Shown here piece by piece: positions 26,353 through 38,105 of a DNA stretch of 64,000 nucleotides. The DNA comes from Pelomyxa schiedti (lineage: Eukaryota > Evosea > Pelobiontida > Pelomyxidae): NCBI GenBank assembly GCA_020536535.1, contig JAHLWZ010000791.1:124001-188000 (forward strand), given 5' to 3'. The position numbers were made by a program, and so were the translations under genes. Positions within the stretch are counted from its first letter, which is position 1. The number at the start of each line of letters is the position of its first letter. Below the pieces are notes generated by a model. The model had not been told where the DNA came from. It saw only the letters and a program-made list of their open reading frames with translations, and did no database searches.

Positions 26353-28823
26353 TCATGAGCTCTTTGTTGTAGTGGTAGTTGGTGCGGCTGTTGGGGTTGA
26401 CGATGGGGTTGTTGTCGTTGTTATTGTGGTAGAAGGCCAGCCGCCTCTTCTTTGTTGTTGACTCCGGCCTGATGTGTTGTGGTGTGGGTGGTACTGTTGT
26501 TGTCCCCAAAAGTAGCCGTTCATCTGTGGGGTGGACTTGAGAGAAAGAAGCCAGTAAGGTTCGATGTAGTAAATAGGGAAGGAATAAGTACATAGTGAGA
26601 AGGCCATGGTGAACCATGATGTTGCGTGTTTGTTTGTCTCCTTTCACTATTTGAAACACCGAAAGTTTCAGAGTCAAGTTGCCGTTCTGCTGCTATCCGT
26701 TGCGTTGACGACCTTGATCTAATTAGTTTTCCTCACTGAGATATGGTGAAGCACACATGTCAGCTTCTTCAGAACCCCCCTTTTTTTCAAGTGACTCGCA
26801 TGAAATGGCATCAAAAAATGACACGGTTTTGTTGTATGCAGGCTGTTCCTGTTCTTTGTGTTCGCGTTTCTTCTGCAATAAACTCAATACAAAATGTGCA
26901 ATAACAGAAACTAACCTCCACTTCATCATAAAGCTTCATTTTGTCGAACTTGGCATTTGCACTGATAAAATCGAATTCTGGCGTTGGGGTTGAAGCTGTG
27001 GTTGCTGTGCGTGGTACGGCCGGAGGCTGATAATAGTGAACACCCCCACTACTGTTTGGTGTTCGTTGTTTGTATTGCTGATACTGTGGGTACTGTTGCT
27101 GATATTGATATGACTGATACAGTGGATACTGCTGCTGATATTGGTGAGGCTGTTGCATCTGAGTCCGAGATTTTTGTGCATAGCCACTTTGGGTTGTGTC
27201 ATTGCCTGAGTACATCCTCACATGTATGGTGGCACCTGTTGATGTCGTCAGGGTCCGCACAGTTCCAGAACTGCTTGGTGTGGAAGAGGAAACTGTGGTT
27301 GAGTGCACATGTGATGGTTGAGAATGTACCTGGCTATATTAGTGACATGACACAAATATTTGGAGACTTTGCTTACCTGAGAACTTGGTAGGATTTGCTC
27401 TTGAGCAGCCTGAACTTGATTTGGCTGCTGTATGGTTGACTTCACCACGGTCTGTTGTTGTGTTTGTGGTGACTCCTGGAGTTGGGCTGGTGTTTGGGGT
27501 TGAGGAGGCAGTTGGCTTTGCAATGGTTGTGGGTGCGGCAATTGAGGTTGGGGTACTTGTGGGGTCATAGTCTGAGGTTGAGGTTGATTGACTTGGGCAG
27601 GTGAAATTTGTGAAGTTGGCAGCTGCGTTTGAGGGAGTTGTGTTGCTTGTATTTGGGGCTGAACTTGAGTGGGTTGGGCAATGGGTTGGGGTTGGGCCGG
27701 CTGTGCTGGTGATGAGACGTTTGCTTGTTGTGAAGGTTGAAGGAATTGTTGTTCTAACATTCTTGAGGCCAAGTCATCAGGCTGTTTCACGGCGTAGGGC
27801 AGTCCAGGAGACTGTTGCTGGTACATTTGAAGGTAAGAAAATGGCAAAAGGGATAAATAGCAGTACCAACGGATTAAACATGTGCCCATACCCCAGTGGA
27901 AAGGCGAAGGGAGAATAAATATAAGGCGGTAGTGATTGTGTTTGAAGGGGAACCTGTTGAAACTGAGATTGTTACAAAAAAAAAAATGAAGAAAATGCTT
28001 ACAGATAACACAGCTGGATCACTCTGCAGGTGGGCTTGTGCATTGGCAGCCTCAGCGGATAGAGGTGTAGGAACGACACTAACTTGGCTAATATTGGAAG
28101 AGTTGAAGATAATATAGCCGTGGACTTCATCAGAAGGTGCAACATATTTTTCTGCTGCACGATTTTCCGTTCCAAGAGATCGCACTTGATGACATGAATA
28201 CTTGGAAGAAGGGTGAGTTGATGAATACCATTTTCCAGAATAATGTTATCAGAGTTGATGGCATAAAAGGTTCCCTCATACGCAATATTTCGTTTGGATA
28301 TCATCCTGAGTTTTATTTTGTTTGAAGCAAAAACTGGATCGTTGAGTCCAGGTATTCCCATGCCTGGACCACCAAGACCAGGAACAACAGAGGCTAAATT
28401 GTTGACACCCCCAATTCCTGGAGGTAGGCCAAGCTGTGGAGAAATCTGTGCAGGAAGAGTGCCGGTTGTCGCTTGTGGGACGGTTATTGGGAGCGTCGAT
28501 TGGGGAAGGAGAGTCGGCTGGTTAGCACCCATCATTGGTTTCATTGGGCTACCCTGCTGTTGCATCATAAGCGGCATAGAGTTGAACTGCGCGGGGGACT
28601 GAGGCTGCTGTGGAACCTGTTGCATAATTTGTTGCTGTTGCTGAGGTTGCCCTTGCTGGATAATAGAAGCTGGATCTTTTAACAACGCCTGGGAAGCAGG
28701 AACAGCGGCAAGTTGTGAGAGGGGAGGAATCCATCTCGCCGGTTGTCCCCAGGGGCCACTCTGTTGTTGCTGTTGCTGAGAAGGTGGCGGCTGAATGTTG
28801 GTTTGTGCGCCAATTTGAGCCAT
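26353..28823 (-). CDS. LSM14: LSM14/Scd6/RAP55 family P-body protein
   Basis: These proteins repress translation and promote decapping in P-bodies. The order seen is: a Gln/Pro-rich N-terminus of about 165 residues from MAQIGAQTNIQPPPSQ (28823); an LSm14 domain (NKIKLRMISKRNIAYEGTFY ... VRSLGTENRAAEKYVAPSDE, then HGYIIFNSSNI); a long PQ-rich linker; the FDF motif EFDFISANAKFDKM; the FFD box NKTVSFFDAIS; the TFG box ERQLDSETFG; and an RGG/Thr-rich tail ending TTTTTKSS. The boxes lie on separate exons joined by short introns (near 26730, 26900, 27330, 27850, 27970 and 28190). Normally the LSm domain opens the protein; here it is internal unless the true start lies downstream. Confidence 0.92.
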
Positions 28824-29409
28824 TTGGGACTGCTCAATTTGTTGAGGCTGCGGCGACACAACCAGTTTGTTTCCTGTTCGTTGTTCGCCATTCGATAGCA
28901 CGCTATTTATGAATTATACGTGTTAGATCTCGCAAAGGGGGAAAGAAGAAAAAAAAACGAAAGCGACCACAACGAAGATCCAACAACGAGAGTGCACGTG
29001 TGGGGTTTTTTTTTGGATTATGTTTGTTATGTTTTACTTGGTGGCACCGCCGGAACTAGACATGCGTGATTCCCCGGCTCCTTTTTTTTTTTCTTTGTTG
29101 TTTTTTAATTGATTCCCTTCCTTTTAATGATTTTTCTTCGCAGTCACAGAAGCCTTTTTTTGTCTTCTCTGCTCGGGGTGATCCACAATTGGATTGGCCC
29201 CCAACCCCCTTCGTTGACGTTCCCAAGTTTCTCCTCCGTACTGGGAGTCCCCAAGAATCTCTCTGAGTTATTGACAGTAGAAATGATCGATCTGGATCTT
29301 TCCAACGCTACCAATTTGGCCACCAGCGACGCAAAAAGGCCAACGACCTCCAGCACAGCAGCACAAACCAAGAGGATACGACACCCATAATAGCAACCAC
29401 CCGTAGCCA
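28824..29409. promoter_or_regulatory. Divergent upstream region of LSM14 and ATG13
   Basis: A 586-bp region lies between two divergent start codons. It has T-rich runs (29080-29110) and a 3'-splice-like CTTCGCAG at about 29140, so a 5'-UTR intron of ATG13 is possible. A 90-codon frame on the plus strand ends just before ATG13 and has no family resemblance. No motif could be assigned. Confidence 0.4.
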
Positions 29410-31613
29410 ATGAGGAACGTTGGGCCTTTGCCGGGGGTTGGGGCTGCGAGCGAGGCGACCAAGACACAATGGGTTGTGGGATGCATGTTCAACAGGAGCG
29501 TGCAAATGATACTACAGTCACGATGTCTGAGGGAGGGCCTGGCCTCGCTACCCAAAATTCCAAAGAGTGATGATGTCATGGTGTGTATCAAACAATCACA
29601 AACAAACCAAAAAAAAACTTATGTTTTTTTGTTTGTGTTGTTTTTTTTTTTTTTTAAATTAGTACTTAACGCTTTTAGTTCAACCTTTCAATGCCAGAAT
29701 ATGAAGTTTTCAAAATGCCTGACCTACCAGAAGGTTGGCACACACATCGTTTGGACGTGACCATTACGATTTCTTTCAAAGTCCCTCCATCTGTCCTTGC
29801 TGATAAGGGGCTAAATTTGCCACGCAATTATCATCCTCTTCTTGAGGTGTGGAAGTTAAAATTCAGGCCTGAGAGGTGAGTACCCTTGTCGTGTAGTAGT
29901 AAATTTTCATGCCAGCATAAGGTGCTCTGCTGAAGGGGAACTCTCAAATCTCTACCGCAATTTCACCATCCTTACACGTGTTTTGCATTCCTTCACTCGA
30001 GTTCTGCCAGCTTTTCTGCTGCACAGTAAATTGAAAGTTAACAAGACCAGCAAGTGTTCCTTAGAACACAAATTAGATGTGTCAGTAAAGTCTCCAATAT
30101 CTAATCTCAATAAACGGTATGGCAAACTGAACATGGGGCAAGTTTTGACACCCTGCGGTGGGTTTCATATCAAATGCTTATACCGTGATGAAGAACCATT
30201 GGAGGTATAAGCATTGTAAGTGTAGGGTTTTCTAACTTATGAAAAAGCTCACACTTGTTAGCGATCTTACAGTGAATATTACGCAAGACTACCAACCAGG
30301 TTCCGTAACGCCATCTCAATCTAGACTGCAACAACCACTCCCACAAAGTATCCCACCCCCACAAATACCAGCTGAACCACAACAATCTCCATCACACGCA
30401 CCCTCATTAGCTCCCACTCCCACTCCCACTCCCACTCCCACTCCAACTACGGCAGCTTACACATGCACGACCCCTGGCCAAGTACTTTCTTCACCCACAC
30501 CAACAAGTCAAATTCCTGTTGGTTTAACAGCTGCAAATCCAGTATCAATCACTAAGTCACACCCAATGGGTGTATCACCACCGTCACAAGTGGCATTGTA
30601 CTTTTCCACTTTTTTCTTTCCTAATATAATAACACATTCAGGGCCACCCCAGTCACTATTCCTAAGGCTTCAGCATCCATACCTATCAATATACCCACTG
30701 ATACTACTGTAACAATTGCTGATCCAACATTGAGTAGCCCCAGCCACTTTTCACCTGGAAGCCTGGGCCTGGGTGCCCCCCCCTTTTTGACACCCAACTA
30801 CCCTGTAGATCCAGTTCAAAAAATTGCGGCAACATCACCTCTTGATCTCAACACAATTTTCAAGATTACAGCACCACAGAAGGTTGTTCTGTTACCTCTT
30901 TCTATCTTGTTCCATTTACTAACACAACAAAGGATGATAGACCTGGGGGACTAATATCCTCACAACCTGGTTATGTGCGGGGGCGTAGTGGCAGTTCAGG
31001 GGGTGATAAAGTACACTAGCCACTTCTGATACAAAGTTTTCATTAACCCTTTTAACAGATACCCCCTGGAATACACCCTTTTGTTGACCCAGTAATGTCA
31101 GGTGTGGTATTCACCACATTTTTGTCTACAACCCACAATTACTTTTACTTGTAGCAACGGTAGCTCCGCCCCCAACGGCCTCCGGCCTTGCGCGGATGTT
31201 ACTTCCATCACACATACCACCGCCACAGCCAAGTGGTAAGTCAAAGCCCGGTACGTCTGATAAAGACGAAACCGCTGAGGCCCTTCTCGCTGCAATCACA
31301 GGGGTACATTTTTTTTTTTTTTTGAATTCCCCGATACCAAAACCTACATTACACTTACAAATTGCAGGCACCACTAAGCCGAGATGAGGAGTTTGCAGAT
31401 CATCCAAGCATTGCCAACCTCTTGAAATTGTGCCAGAAGCCACCGCCTTTGGCCATGTTTGATGCTCCACAGATTACAATACAGCAACTGGTACAGACTT
31501 CCCAAATATCTCGTTACTTTCGAAAATTAATGAGGGAGCAGATTTCCATGTACAACCAACCAGACATCCGCGACACAAAAGCACTATTTGAACCTTTTAT
31601 TGAAAAACACTAA
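29410..31613 (+). CDS. ATG13: Autophagy-related protein 13 (HORMA domain)
   Basis: Regulatory subunit of the ATG1/ULK1 kinase complex that starts autophagosome formation. The start MRNVGPLPGVGAASEAT precedes the HORMA domain: NRSVQMILQSRC, FKMPDLPEGW, HPLLEVWKLKFRPER|CSAEGELSNLYRN, FTILTRVLHSFTRVLPAFLL and GQVLTPCGGFHIKCLYR, matching the order of the human and yeast domain. After an intron (gtataagc...gaaaaag) comes a Pro/Thr/Ser-rich disordered region with TPTPTPTPT, then the C-terminal segment RDEEFADHPSIANLLKLCQK and a final exon ending ALFEPFIEKH. At least seven introns of about 45-90 nt were modelled. A tag stop sits just before the chosen ATG in the same frame. Confidence 0.88.
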
Positions 31614-31645
31614 AACGCCACCAAAACAATAAACCAATGGAAAAC

Positions 31646-32135
31646 ATATCTCTTTGCCTACCCATGCATAATTTGACCGTTGCCGTTTAGCCTAACGGAG
31701 ACGAAAAGTGGACGTTTTTTCACTATCGGCGTCGATTTTTCTCGCCGTTCCCCCCTATCGGGGAACCCAACTTATCCCAAGTCGCCAAAAATGTACTCCG
31801 TGATTGGTTTTGTGAGAAGATTTCGCTCTCGATTTGACAATTGTGGGTTTTTGAGAGAACAAGACGAGTTTGTCGATCATTCCCCTACGACATCAAAGCC
31901 GCACCGGTGCTCTGCTGAAGAGTGAACAACCACAACGTACGGAGCCACACGCCCTACAACCAAAATCAAGTGCACTCAACCGAACACAACACCTGTTTCA
32001 ATCAAAAAAAAAACATCGCACTGGTGTTAGCGATACCCATCCGATGGGCTTAGCCCATTTTTACGTTTAATGTTGTTTTGTGGTTTCACGCAGCAGTTGT
32101 AGCACATTTCTAGGCATGGGTAGGCAAAGAGATAT
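31646..32135. repeat. Segment bounded by a perfect 22-bp inverted repeat
   Basis: Left arm 31646-31667 and right arm 32114-32135 are exact reverse complements over 22 bp (core TCTTTGCCTACCCATGC), 446 bp apart. The interior has no supported gene. The left arm begins 33 bp after the ATG13 stop. The layout resembles a foldback or MITE-like element, but no target-site duplication is visible just outside the arms. Confidence 0.6.
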
Positions 32136-32404
32136 AGAACTCTTATTTTTTCTTTCTTTTTTTTTTTTGGGAACATAGTTCTTGTGTACAAACAATATGG
32201 ATGGGCAAAACTGGTAAATTCCAGTCCATCTACGAACTTATTCGTGAGGACTGCCAACCACTAGACAAGATTTTTATAGAGTTTTGGCCAAATCGCCATC
32301 AAGATGTTGTAATTTCATTGTCTCTATTCTTTTTTGTTTCTGAACACAGGTAAGTGTTTTTGTAGTTATGACACACTTACAGGATAATTTACAGGTTTGC
32401 ATTT

Positions 32405-33076
32405 TTAGATATATGCGTAGTATGAGTATATCAGATTGACACCACCTGCATCAGCCAATAAGTCCATCATCTCTGCTAGTTCCCTGTTGAGACCCTGAAT
32501 CTGCTCTTCTATCTGGGCCATCCTGTCCCTCACGGCGTTCGCTCCCATAACCGCGCCCTCGACGTCGCTCGCGGTCGCGGCGTCGCCGGCGGTCGCCTCC
32601 ACGGCGGCCACGCGGCCCTCGATGGCCCGCAGCGCGGCGTCGCGGTCGCGCGCCGGCGCCGTGGCGGCGTCGATCTCGTGCCTGAGGTGGTCGAGCTGCT
32701 GGTACGCGTCCGAGGCCAGCCGCGCGCCGCGGCGCCGCTCCATGTCGGCCAGGTACTGCGCCGTCGAGTGGACCGTCGACCCCAGCGTCTCCACCTGCTC
32801 CGCGACCGAGTCGAGCGCGGCCGCGGCCGAGGCGGAGGCGGCGCGTGGGTCGAGCCCGCGGGGCCCCGCGAGGAGGCGGTCGTGCACGGTGGCGGCGCGG
32901 TAGGCCACCACGGCGAAGAAGGTGACGACGAAGAGCACCAGGTAGCACAGCTTGTTGGCGCGGAACAGGGAGGCGAGCACGCTGCGGGGCGGGTGGTTGA
33001 GCAGTGCGCGCCGAACTGGGTTCAGTTTGCTGCGTTTCGCCAGTACGTAGGCTGGTTCAGACCGATCGTCGTACAT
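32405..33076 (-). CDS. Single-pass membrane protein with Ala-rich coiled coil, unknown family
   Basis: An intronless frame of 223 residues starts MYDDRSEPAYVLAKRSKLN. A basic N-terminal stretch precedes one membrane span (YLVLFVVTFFAVVAY, about residues 44-59), followed by an Ala/Arg/Asp-rich region with heptad-like spacing (LASDAYQQLDHLRHEIDAA; RMAQIEEQIQGLNRELAEMM). The topology would be type II or signal anchor. The coding region is far more GC-rich than most neighbours, and the last dozen residues return to AT-rich sequence. No family is recognised. The 3' end could be altered by an intron (a GGTGTCAATC donor-like site lies near the end). Confidence 0.65.
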   Translation of the reverse strand: MYDDRSEPAYVLAKRSKLNPVRRALLNHPPRSVLASLFRANKLCYLVLFVVTFFAVVAYRAATVHDRLLAGPRGLDPRAASASAAAALDSVAEQVETLGSTVHSTAQYLADMERRRGARLASDAYQQLDHLRHEIDAATAPARDRDAALRAIEGRVAAVEATAGDAATASDVEGAVMGANAVRDRMAQIEEQIQGLNRELAEMMDLLADAGGVNLIYSYYAYI

Positions 33077-33110
33077 GAGGGAGCTCCACAAATTTGTGTA
33101 TTGTGCTAAA

Positions 33111-36100
33111 TTTGGGGGTCAAATAACTCCAATTTCTTGGTTTTTGACACAACGATGCGACAATTTCGATTTTTTGACACAGCGCTGTAGATTGTACCAT
33201 TCTGCGAAATTTGTTACTAACATGTGGTCCGGAGCCAAGGTTTTAACGCTTTCGGGGTCGTTTTGGCTGAGGTGCTGTGGCAGTCTCCTTGGGAATGGGT
33301 GCCACTTGTGAAGCTGAAGGTCTGCGTTTGCGTGGCTGTTGCTGAGGAACAGCTTGCTTTTCTTTGATAGAAGCCACTGCTGTTTTTGTTGTTTCCATGT
33401 TTCCAGTTTTTGCAGCCCAGTCAGAGATGGCTTTCCTTTGTGCATTTGCAGATGACTTTCCTGCAAGCTGTAGGTCTGTGTCAGTGAGATGCAGTGCAGC
33501 TTGTAATGTCACCAGCAATTCAGAAGAGAAATGAGAAATCCCCAGATATGCTATAAACAGTTAAAACAAAAAAAAAAGTGGTACCTACCCTTTTTTGGTG
33601 GTTTTAGCACTGAAGTTGTTGTGGTTGTCACAGAAGGTGGAGTTTGAGGTACTTCTTGAACACCACATGTTGGTAGGAGTTGTATGTCATCATCTCTTAG
33701 AGGTTGTGGAGCTATTGGTACCAACACAGCAAGAGGAACTGTATGTTTTGGTGGGGGAAATTGGAATTCCACAAGGGGCAATCGCTTCTCTGGTGAAGCA
33801 AGACCAGACATTTTATGCAACAACTCAGAAAATAAACTCTGCTCTTCAGTGACACAAGAATGAAACAACAGCTTTTTTTCAGCTGCTTTCAGCTGGTCAT
33901 ATGACCAATGAGCAGCTGCCTTGAGCACACCTTCAGTCAATTCGTGAAGAGGTTCATAATTAGTACGGAATGGTTTCTTTGTTTGTGGATCTTCAGTGTT
34001 GCTGGTTGGTGCAGCTGATTTTGATGGCTCAACCACGTTTACCTGGTGTTTAAGCTTATCCTCCATGGTTTTGTGGTGGGTGTTTCCATTGCTTCTTCTA
34101 GAATGGTCATCATATTTGTGTGGTGTGAGGCTGACACCAGCCGAAATAACAACGAAATTTATCAAGGAAACCTCCTTCAGTGATGCTTTGCCTTGTATAC
34201 CAGTTTTTGAGCTCAGTTTTCCAAGGAGCCCCTGGAGCCCAGTTTTGAAAGAAGGTACAGATTGTGCTTGCTGGTGTGGTTACCAACCTTGCTACAAGTG
34301 GATTGTGCAACAAATCATCAGACAGAATGTGCCCCTCCACAATGGTCACAACAGTTTCAGCAATTAACTGTGAGGTCTCATCTGAAGGATGTCCCAACAA
34401 GCTGCAAATTTGGGGGAACTCTAACCATCTGTCACCATGAGTGGTGATACTAGCTTGGAACACAGTGAGGAATGTGGTTGCCAGTTCATGTCCAGTGCTG
34501 ATGATTCCATCAGGGTTTTCTGGAAAGTGGAGTGCCACACTTGAAAAGTATGCATCCACATCTTTGAGTGTAGCAGCAAGTCGTTTTTTGAGCCTACATA
34601 CTTCAGAGGCCATCAAATGTGCCTTGAACCCAGCAGGCAAGTTGATGGGTTTCCCTGATGGTTTTGAAGCTCCCTCAGCTAACTTGTAGGCCAAGTCAAA
34701 GATAGAGCGGGAGAAATCCAGTAAGATTAGCTGTTGAATCATCAAGTTTGGATCTGAAAGCCATTTCTCTAATGAGGCAGCAGTAAACCGTTTCACCCAC
34801 TCTGTGGATCTCCAGTTGTAGTAGATGTACCTGAGAAAGGGAGCCAATGCTTCCCGGTGTTCTAATACCCAAGCATTTGCCTCAATCACAGTTTTCCACC
34901 TTGTGAGAACAGGTTGGTGTATGGCTTTGAAATCAGGGATCTATCAATGTGAGTCTAGGTGTCTTAGAATGACGGTAACTTTACCTCAATGTTGTTTTCT
35001 TTACAAAACTCAGTAAAAGAAACTTTCCAGACCTTGGAGTTAATTGCTTTGTGGGATAAATACCAGCAAGAGTACAAGAAGAACACCAATGAAGGTGCGA
35101 TGTCTTGGTTGACATGAAGCTGCTTTCTGAGTTGTTCTCTAAAGGTTTTGTCAAGTGCATTGACAAGAGCAAGATTGAGAACATGAAGCCAGCAACCAGT
35201 AGGAATGACATCTGAGTGTATTGTCTCTGTGAACAGCTGTATAGCACCAGTGTGTTCCCCATGCACAACACTACAGTTATCACCAATCACAGAATATGCC
35301 CTGTTTGCAGGTTGCTCACATTGATCTAAGGCTTTCTGCAGTGCTTCCGCCTCATTGCTTCCAGTTGGACTAAGAACAATTGTATCTGAAGCTTTAAGAT
35401 TGCATCAAAATTGAAGCTGAGCCAACCTGCTAGGAGTTTACAAACAGGGACATTCTCATGCTGATTCCAGTATGAAATCAACACCATGACATGATGTTGA
35501 CCATCTCTGGTGGATTCATCAAAATAGAGGTGGAAAGCTGGTACCTAGGAATCTTTTAGTTCGTTTTTTTTATTGAATCAACCTCTTGGATTGCTTGTTG
35601 TAATTCCTGTTGTTCTAGGCTACTAATGGCACGCACCAGTTGTTGTACTCATAAAGTCTTCCTTTGAAAAGGAGCCTTTGAGAATAAGTTAAAACAAATC
35701 AGAGCCTCCACAAAGGTGATTAAATACATACAGAACCTCAGGAATCTTGTTGATGCTCACCATCAATGAAAGGTCTCTCAAAGCACAAGCTCTCATCTGA
35801 GAGAAATCACACTTGAGTAATTGTGTCTTACCAATTTCTTTTTCTGTTTTGCTGACAATGTGGATTGGACTTGACAATGATCCTGCAAGAGTCCATTCAC
35901 CAGTTGGGTCAATTGTCTTACTTGTTTTTTTGAGGAGATGTGATGCCCTAGGATTTTCTCACAAATCCCTGTTGGTATTCTTACTTGTCAGCCTATAGAA
36001 AGTCAGAAAAAGGATGAGGGTGTAACATAACTCTTTCTGGTCTGTGAATTATCTGTTTTCCGTGTTCTTCTTTTTGATGCTTTTTTCCCTGAGCTTGGTT

Positions 36101-37114
36101 TCTCAACATTACTCAGACTCTCACTATCACTAGCACCCTCAGAGTCACTGCTGCCACTCTCAGAGTCACTGCTGGCACTCTCAGAGATGATGGTTTTTGA
36201 TCCACAATAGGTAAGGCTCTCTCCCATATCACTGTGGGTTGCCTTAGAGTGTGTTAGTTATATTCCTATCTTAAATAAACCTTATCAGTCATTGCTGTTA
36301 CACTTTTACGTTTCATTAATTGTTGTAAAAGTTGAGTTCTTTCTGGCATTTGAGGAATATTTTGGTGACTCAAACAGAATGCAAGAACTTCATGCAATTC
36401 ATGACAGTCAAGCTCATCACATTTCAATGTCAGAAGTCTTTCCTCAGGTGCACATTCTTCAAATTGGAAAGAGTGCTCAAACAATGCCACACAATCTGGT
36501 GAGGTAATTGCATTCATTACTGTTCATGTAACAAGTTTAACCTTGAACTTTGGTCTTCTGCATCAATTGTGGTACCGATGAAGAAGATGTTGACATTGAA
36601 GTTGGCAGTGTTGGAACAACAGTAGGGACTCCAAGTTGGCCCAAATGTGGAGAGTAAACCAGTGGTTGCTCAGAAAGAGACAAAAGCCTTGGTGGGGGAG
36701 GATTTGGGGTGTCGAAGGTGTCAAAATGTGGAGCCAATGTCATATTTTGGGACAGTGGTGACTGTGGATGTGTGTTAGACCTCAAAACCATCATGCCACA
36801 ACTTCTTATGCACTACCACATACCACAACAGTTTGCCCACAATCAAACATGGTTTTTGGTAATCAATTTAGGAGAATGATACAATCTGGTCCGGGTGCCG
36901 GAAAATTGTATTTTTTTTTCCGGCACCCGTCCGGTTACCGCCACTTTTTGGGTTTCCTCAGTCCCAGTGCCTCCTTTTTCACTGGGAACCAAGGGAAACA
37001 CTGCTCACAGTTCTGTACTACCTTCTCCCCCTGGTTCGACACAATTTTGACACCATCCGGACCAGATCCAGAATTTTCTTGTGTTTTTTGGGTAGAGTTG
37101 GTTTGACCCCCAAA
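33111..37114. mobile_element. Candidate hAT-type element bounded by 13-bp inverted repeats
   Basis: TTTGGGGGTCAAA at 33111-33123 and its exact reverse complement at 37102-37114 bracket the transposase-like gene, giving a span of 4,004 bp. Terminal repeats of this length are usual for hAT elements. The bases just outside (GTGCTAAA left, ATTGGGGA right) are not an 8-bp target duplication, so the boundaries are only a proposal. Confidence 0.35.
33243..36794 (-). CDS. hAT superfamily transposase-like protein, intron-rich
   Basis: The start is MMVLRSNTHPQSPLSQNMT at 36794. Joined exons give an acidic Ser stretch (DSESGSSDSEGASDSES) with a nearby basic patch, then the transposase-like core: HLYFDESTRDGQHHVMVLIS, VIGDNCSVVHGEHTGAI, GCWLHVLNLALVNAL and HQPVLTRWKTVIEA. 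These match the hAT catalytic blocks (first Asp; GDN second Asp; C..H.LNL; TRW). A C-terminal exon ends in a basic stretch, PKRPRKR. About ten introns of 35-130 nt (for example the 35-nt intron giving CKLLA|ASDTIV) keep the frame open, so it is not obviously decayed. The hAT dimerisation motif was not recognised. It may be an active spliced element or a domesticated host gene. Confidence 0.7.
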
Positions 37115-37403
37115 ATTGGGGATGGCAACGATTCTAAGACAAACAGAACCAGTTGAGCGCATACTTGTTCGGCTCTTTCCAATTGCACCCCAAAGATGAA
37201 ACAGATGACTTCAGCCTGTTCGATTACTACATAGGGAGAAATTTCTCCTCTCCTCATAAAAACAAAATTGGTTTTCTGTAAGGGAAAATGCCTGGACCAC
37301 ATCTGGGCCAGACGCTCTACAGTTTCGTGGTCATGCATCACATGGCTAGATCCAAATACCCAAAAAATAAAATGTTATTCTCTTTCTACAAAGCAGACAT
37401 TCC
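36795..37403. other. Region upstream of the hAT-like gene with a strong hairpin
   Basis: A perfect 13-bp stem (36893-36905 with 36916-36928, 10-nt loop; core GGGTGCCGG/CCGGCACCC) lies here. A minus-strand frame (37018-37341, MMHDHETVERLAQMWSRHF) has no recognised family and overlaps the proposed right inverted repeat. Nothing else is supported. Confidence 0.4.
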
Positions 37404-37877
37404 TCAGTGCAGACCCACAGGTACGCCGTAGACCTCCCATCTTATCGAGGGGTGCTCCTCCCACGCCTCGGCGTGCAGCTTGATGTACGACGCGTGCACG
37501 GGGTGCGGGAAGTCGCGCCTGACCACCTCCGTCGTGTTGGCCCGCACGTTTCCGATGAAGCAGCCGGGCACCCACTCCCAGTCGATGCCGTTGAGCGAGT
37601 AGCTCACGCGGTACCGCGTGACGCGCTGGTTGCAGTCCGGGCGGCTCTGCGTGCCGACGCCCGTGACGAACGCCGGCGTCGGCATCGACGCGCAGATCCA
37701 GTGGGGCGGCGACGCGGTCGCCCACGCGAACGACGGGGTCAGAGTCGAGTTGAGCACGGACTTGGAGACGTTGTGGTCGTCGTTGTGCTGCGACGACGAC
37801 GTGAGGGTCCCTGTGCCGAGAGGCACGGCGCGGAGGAACAGCTCGACTTCGTGCGCTGGCAGAGCGGTGTTCATCAT
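37404..37877 (-). CDS. F5/8 type C (discoidin) domain protein
   Basis: This 157-residue intronless protein, MMNTALPAHEVELFLRAV, is almost entirely one discoidin domain, a carbohydrate- or lipid-binding beta-sandwich. Family features are visible: NSTLTPSFAWATA, HWICAS, RVTRYRVSYSLNGIDWEWVP, DFPHPVHASYIKLHAEAWEE, and the terminal strand SIRWEVYG. There is no signal peptide, as for secreted amoebal discoidins. The coding region is GC-rich compared with the flanks. Confidence 0.85.
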   Translation of the reverse strand: MMNTALPAHEVELFLRAVPLGTGTLTSSSQHNDDHNVSKSVLNSTLTPSFAWATASPPHWICASMPTPAFVTGVGTQSRPDCNQRVTRYRVSYSLNGIDWEWVPGCFIGNVRANTTEVVRRDFPHPVHASYIKLHAEAWEEHPSIRWEVYGVPVGLH

Positions 37878-38105
37878 GCAGTCGAACCCCGTTTATTTTG
37901 TTTTGTGGCACGGTTTTCCGTTTTTCCTCGGTTTTAAAAACCGGGCAACTCCCAAGTTGGGAGGCCCTCTTCCTTCCAGTTGGGGAAAGGCTTGGGTTCA
38001 AGACAGCACACTCTGTGCAATCCCTCAGTGTGGGATTCCCTGTTTTCAACGGACAGAAGGTTTACGGCTGCCCAACATCAGATCGGAAAAACCACCAAAT
38101 TTTTG

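Noticed and set aside
32203-32351. Plus-strand frame MGKTGKFQSIYELIREDCQP ending at a GTAAGT-like donor.
   Set aside because: About 50 residues with no recognised family and no continuing exon; could be a gene fragment but unsupported.
37018-37341. Minus-strand frame with FWVFGSSHV-like residues upstream, considered as a copia protease remnant.
   Set aside because: Only a few residues recall the protease motif, and no integrase or reverse transcriptase is nearby.
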